DNA of 7,149 nucleotides from Caenibius sp964466155 (GTDB taxonomy: Bacteria > Pseudomonadota > Alphaproteobacteria > Sphingomonadales > Sphingomonadaceae), in assembly GCA_964466155.1 (NCBI GenBank), contig CAYXMY010000131.1, positions 1 through 7,149 on the forward strand. Direction: 5' to 3'. Below the pieces are notes generated by a model, which did no database searches, was not told the DNA's origin, and saw only the letters and a list, made by a program, of their open reading frames with translations. Made by a program: the position numbers and the translations under genes. Shown here one piece after another: positions 5,974-7,149 of the stretch. Position 1 is the stretch's first letter. Each line of letters opens with the position of its first letter.

Positions 5974-6837
5974 ATGAATACCTCCCCTCCTCTCGTCGCC
6001 GTTGTCACCGGCGCCAGCCGCGGTGCCGGACGCGGCATCGCCATTGCGCTGGGCCAGCATGGCGCCACCGTCTATGTCACCGGGCGCACGATCAACCCCG
6101 GCGATGCGGCCCTGCCGGGAACGATCAGCGAAACCGCCGAAGCCGTGACCGCGGCAGGCGGCAAGGGTATTCCCGTCCGCGTCGATCATGCCGACGATGC
6201 CAGCGTCGCCGCGCTATTCAAACGGGTGGAGGAGGAGCAAGGCCGGCTCGATATTCTCGTCAACAACGTCGCCCATATCGACGATGCCCTGATCCAGCCG
6301 GGCGGGTTCTGGGAAAAACCGCTTTCGCTCGCCGGGATCATGGATGTCGGCCTGCGCAGTCAATATATCGCCAGCTATTATGCAGCGCCCATCATGGTGC
6401 GGCAGGGCAGCGGGCTGATCGCCTTCACCTCCTCCCCCGGCGCGACTTGCTATATGCACGGGGCAGCATAGGGCGCGCAGAAGGCAGGCGTGGACAAGAT
6501 GGCGCATGACATGGCGGTGGACCTGCGCCCCCATGGCGTGGCCACCGTATCGGTCTGGATGGGCATTCTTGCCACCGAACGCACCAAAGCCTCAGCGCTC
6601 GAACGGCCTGACGAATACGCACAGGTTCTCGCCATCGCGGAAACGCCGGAATTCACCGGCCATGTGATTGCCGCGATCCATGCCGATCCTGCCCGGATGG
6701 ACCTTTCCGGGAAGACGGTGATCGGCGCCGAACAGGCGCAAGTCTATGGCATTACCGACGAAGGCGGCAAAGTCCCGCAATCGCACCGCGAATGGCTGGG
6801 CAGCCCGAACACATACAGCGACGCTATCGTCGCCTGA
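5974..6837 (+). pseudogene. SDR family NAD(P)-dependent oxidoreductase (DHRS1-like), interrupted by TAG at the catalytic Tyr
   Basis: A short-chain dehydrogenase/reductase reading frame of 287 codons, of which codon 166 is TAG. The ATG at 5974 has a consensus TAAGGAG 9 bases upstream. The first part shows the Rossmann motif TGASRGAG at 12-19, TGRT at 36-39 (R38 suggests NADP), LVNN at 95-98, and serine S153 in FTSSPG, 13 residues before codon 166. The frame then continues as GAQKAGVDKMAHDM, so the motif would be Y-G-A-Q-K with K170 as the catalytic lysine. DHRS1-like SDRs normally have a Tyr-Gly-x-x-Lys here. The remaining 121 codons have no other stop or frameshift and end with a normal family C-terminus and TGA. 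As written, the product is a 165-residue fragment with neither catalytic Tyr nor Lys, so inactive; restart at GTG 6490 or ATG 6499 would give a fragment without the cofactor fold. Probably a recent nonsense mutation or a base-call error; readthrough is possible but unsupported. Confidence 0.88.
6469..6471 (+). other. In-frame amber codon at the SDR catalytic tyrosine position
   Basis: TAG occupies codon 166, flanked by GAA on the protein's left and GAQK on its right. It is one third-base change away from both tyrosine codons (TAT and TAC). The position is fixed by the S153 spacing (S-x12-Y) and by K170 (Y-x3-K). Confidence 0.9.
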
Positions 6838-6852
6838 TCCATCGTAGCGACG

Positions 6853-6887
6853 CAACCGGAAGACCAGAAACGGGGTCCTTCCGGTTG
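6853..6887 (+). terminator. Hairpin downstream of the SDR gene, possible terminator
   Basis: CAACCGGAAG at 6853-6862 pairs perfectly with CTTCCGGTTG at 6878-6887, and three further inner pairs (ACC/GGT) form past a one-base bulge, leaving a loop of about 8 bases. It starts 15 bases after the SDR stop. The 3' flank is TTGCCGAGC rather than a T-run, so it may be a weak terminator or an mRNA-stabilising hairpin. Confidence 0.5.
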
Positions 6888-6889
6888 TT

Positions 6890-7112
6890 GCCGAGCATGG
6901 AGACAAGACAAATCTTCGCCATTGCAACCGAAAGGTAATTGCCAGGATTGCGTGTGATGAAATTATCACATAATTCATTATGACATTGATAAATATATAG
7001 TATTTCTGCAAACGATCCCTCTGGACGCCACACTCGAATCATTTATATATGAACTTGAGTTCAAAAATTAACTCGACTTCATTTCAGGGTAGGCATTCAG
7101 GGAGGGTTTACT
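6890..7112 (+). promoter_or_regulatory. AT-rich promoter-like region with two inverted repeats before the last gene
   Basis: Base composition falls sharply here, especially at about 6955-7075, compared with the GC-rich genes. Two symmetric elements are visible: TGTGAT-N6-ATCACA at 6953-6970 and TGAACT-TG-AGTTCA at 7050-7063. The first resembles a CRP half-site pair but its TGTGA/TCACA spacing is 8, not 6, so it is not a standard CRP box. Several TATA-like stretches at 6990-7005 could be a -10 element, but no well-spaced -35 box is convincing. The region probably carries the regulated promoter of the gene starting at 7113. Confidence 0.45.
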
Positions 7113-7149
7113 ATGCGCAGTGGGATTTCCCGCATCCGCAGCAACTGGC
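7113..7149 (+). CDS. Start of an unidentified protein, cut by the right edge
   Basis: An ATG at 7113 is preceded by a strong GGGAGGG ribosome binding site at 7100-7106, 6 bases away. Only 12 complete codons are present (MRSGISRIRSNW), too few to name a family. The arginine-rich start could be the n-region of an export signal, as in a TonB-dependent receptor, which would suit a sphingomonad catabolic cluster; this is a guess. The long AT-rich leader supports a real gene with its own promoter. Confidence 0.6.
   Translation, partial: MRSGISRIRSNW

Noticed and set aside
6490..6837. A separate gene starting at GTG 6490 (or ATG 6499).
   Set aside because: It is the in-frame C-terminal part of the SDR, lacks a ribosome binding site of its own and would lack the cofactor-binding fold.
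6953..6970. CRP binding site.
   Set aside because: The half-sites look right, but TGTGA and TCACA are 8 bases apart instead of 6, so it is kept only as an unassigned inverted repeat.
1..7149. CRISPR arrays, insertion sequences, tRNA or rRNA genes.
   Set aside because: No regularly spaced repeats, no transposase frame or terminal repeats, and no recognisable RNA gene were seen on reading the sequence by eye.

Overview
The window is about 7.1 kb of GC-rich bacterial DNA. Its gene content (old yellow enzyme, zinc alcohol dehydrogenase, limonene-monooxygenase-like LLM flavoenzyme, GMC oxidoreductase, SDR, TetR regulator) and the style of the proteins suggest an alphaproteobacterium, most likely a sphingomonad (Novosphingobium/Sphingobium type). 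That placement is inferred from sequence style, not from a marker gene.

Layout. (1) Positions 1-758, minus strand: an NADH:flavin oxidoreductase of the old yellow enzyme family, cut by the left edge. (2) 759-1034: a spacer with the promoter side of that gene and a strong hairpin that probably terminates the next operon. (3) 1035-3268, minus strand: a two-gene operon of an LLM-class flavin monooxygenase followed 20 bp later by a zinc-dependent alcohol dehydrogenase. (4) 3269-3411: a divergent promoter region with an inverted repeat that is a candidate TetR operator. (5) 3412-4035, plus strand: a TetR regulator with a TTG start. (6) 4074-5693, minus strand: a GMC flavoprotein alcohol dehydrogenase, convergent with tetR. 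(7) 5694-5973: a divergent spacer. (8) 5974-6837, plus strand: an SDR gene interrupted by one in-frame TAG. (9) 6838-7112: a hairpin, then an AT-rich promoter-like stretch with two inverted repeats. (10) 7113 onward, plus strand: the first 12 codons of an unidentified gene.

How the genes fit together. Five enzymes from five oxidoreductase families lie around one TetR gene. Hydroxylation or Baeyer-Villiger oxygenation (LLM), alcohol oxidation (zinc ADH, GMC, SDR) and enoate or dienoyl reduction (OYE) are the steps expected for catabolism of an alicyclic, terpenoid or steroid-like compound. The substrate cannot be read from the sequence. The TetR protein is the obvious candidate regulator of the divergent LLM-ADH operon.

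The most striking observation is in the SDR gene. The TAG codon at 6469-6471 lies exactly where the catalytic tyrosine of the YxxxK motif belongs, and the frame stays open on both sides for the full family length. The neighbouring GMC gene ends normally at TAG, which argues against a general reassignment of TAG. A recent nonsense mutation or a base-call error is the leading explanation.
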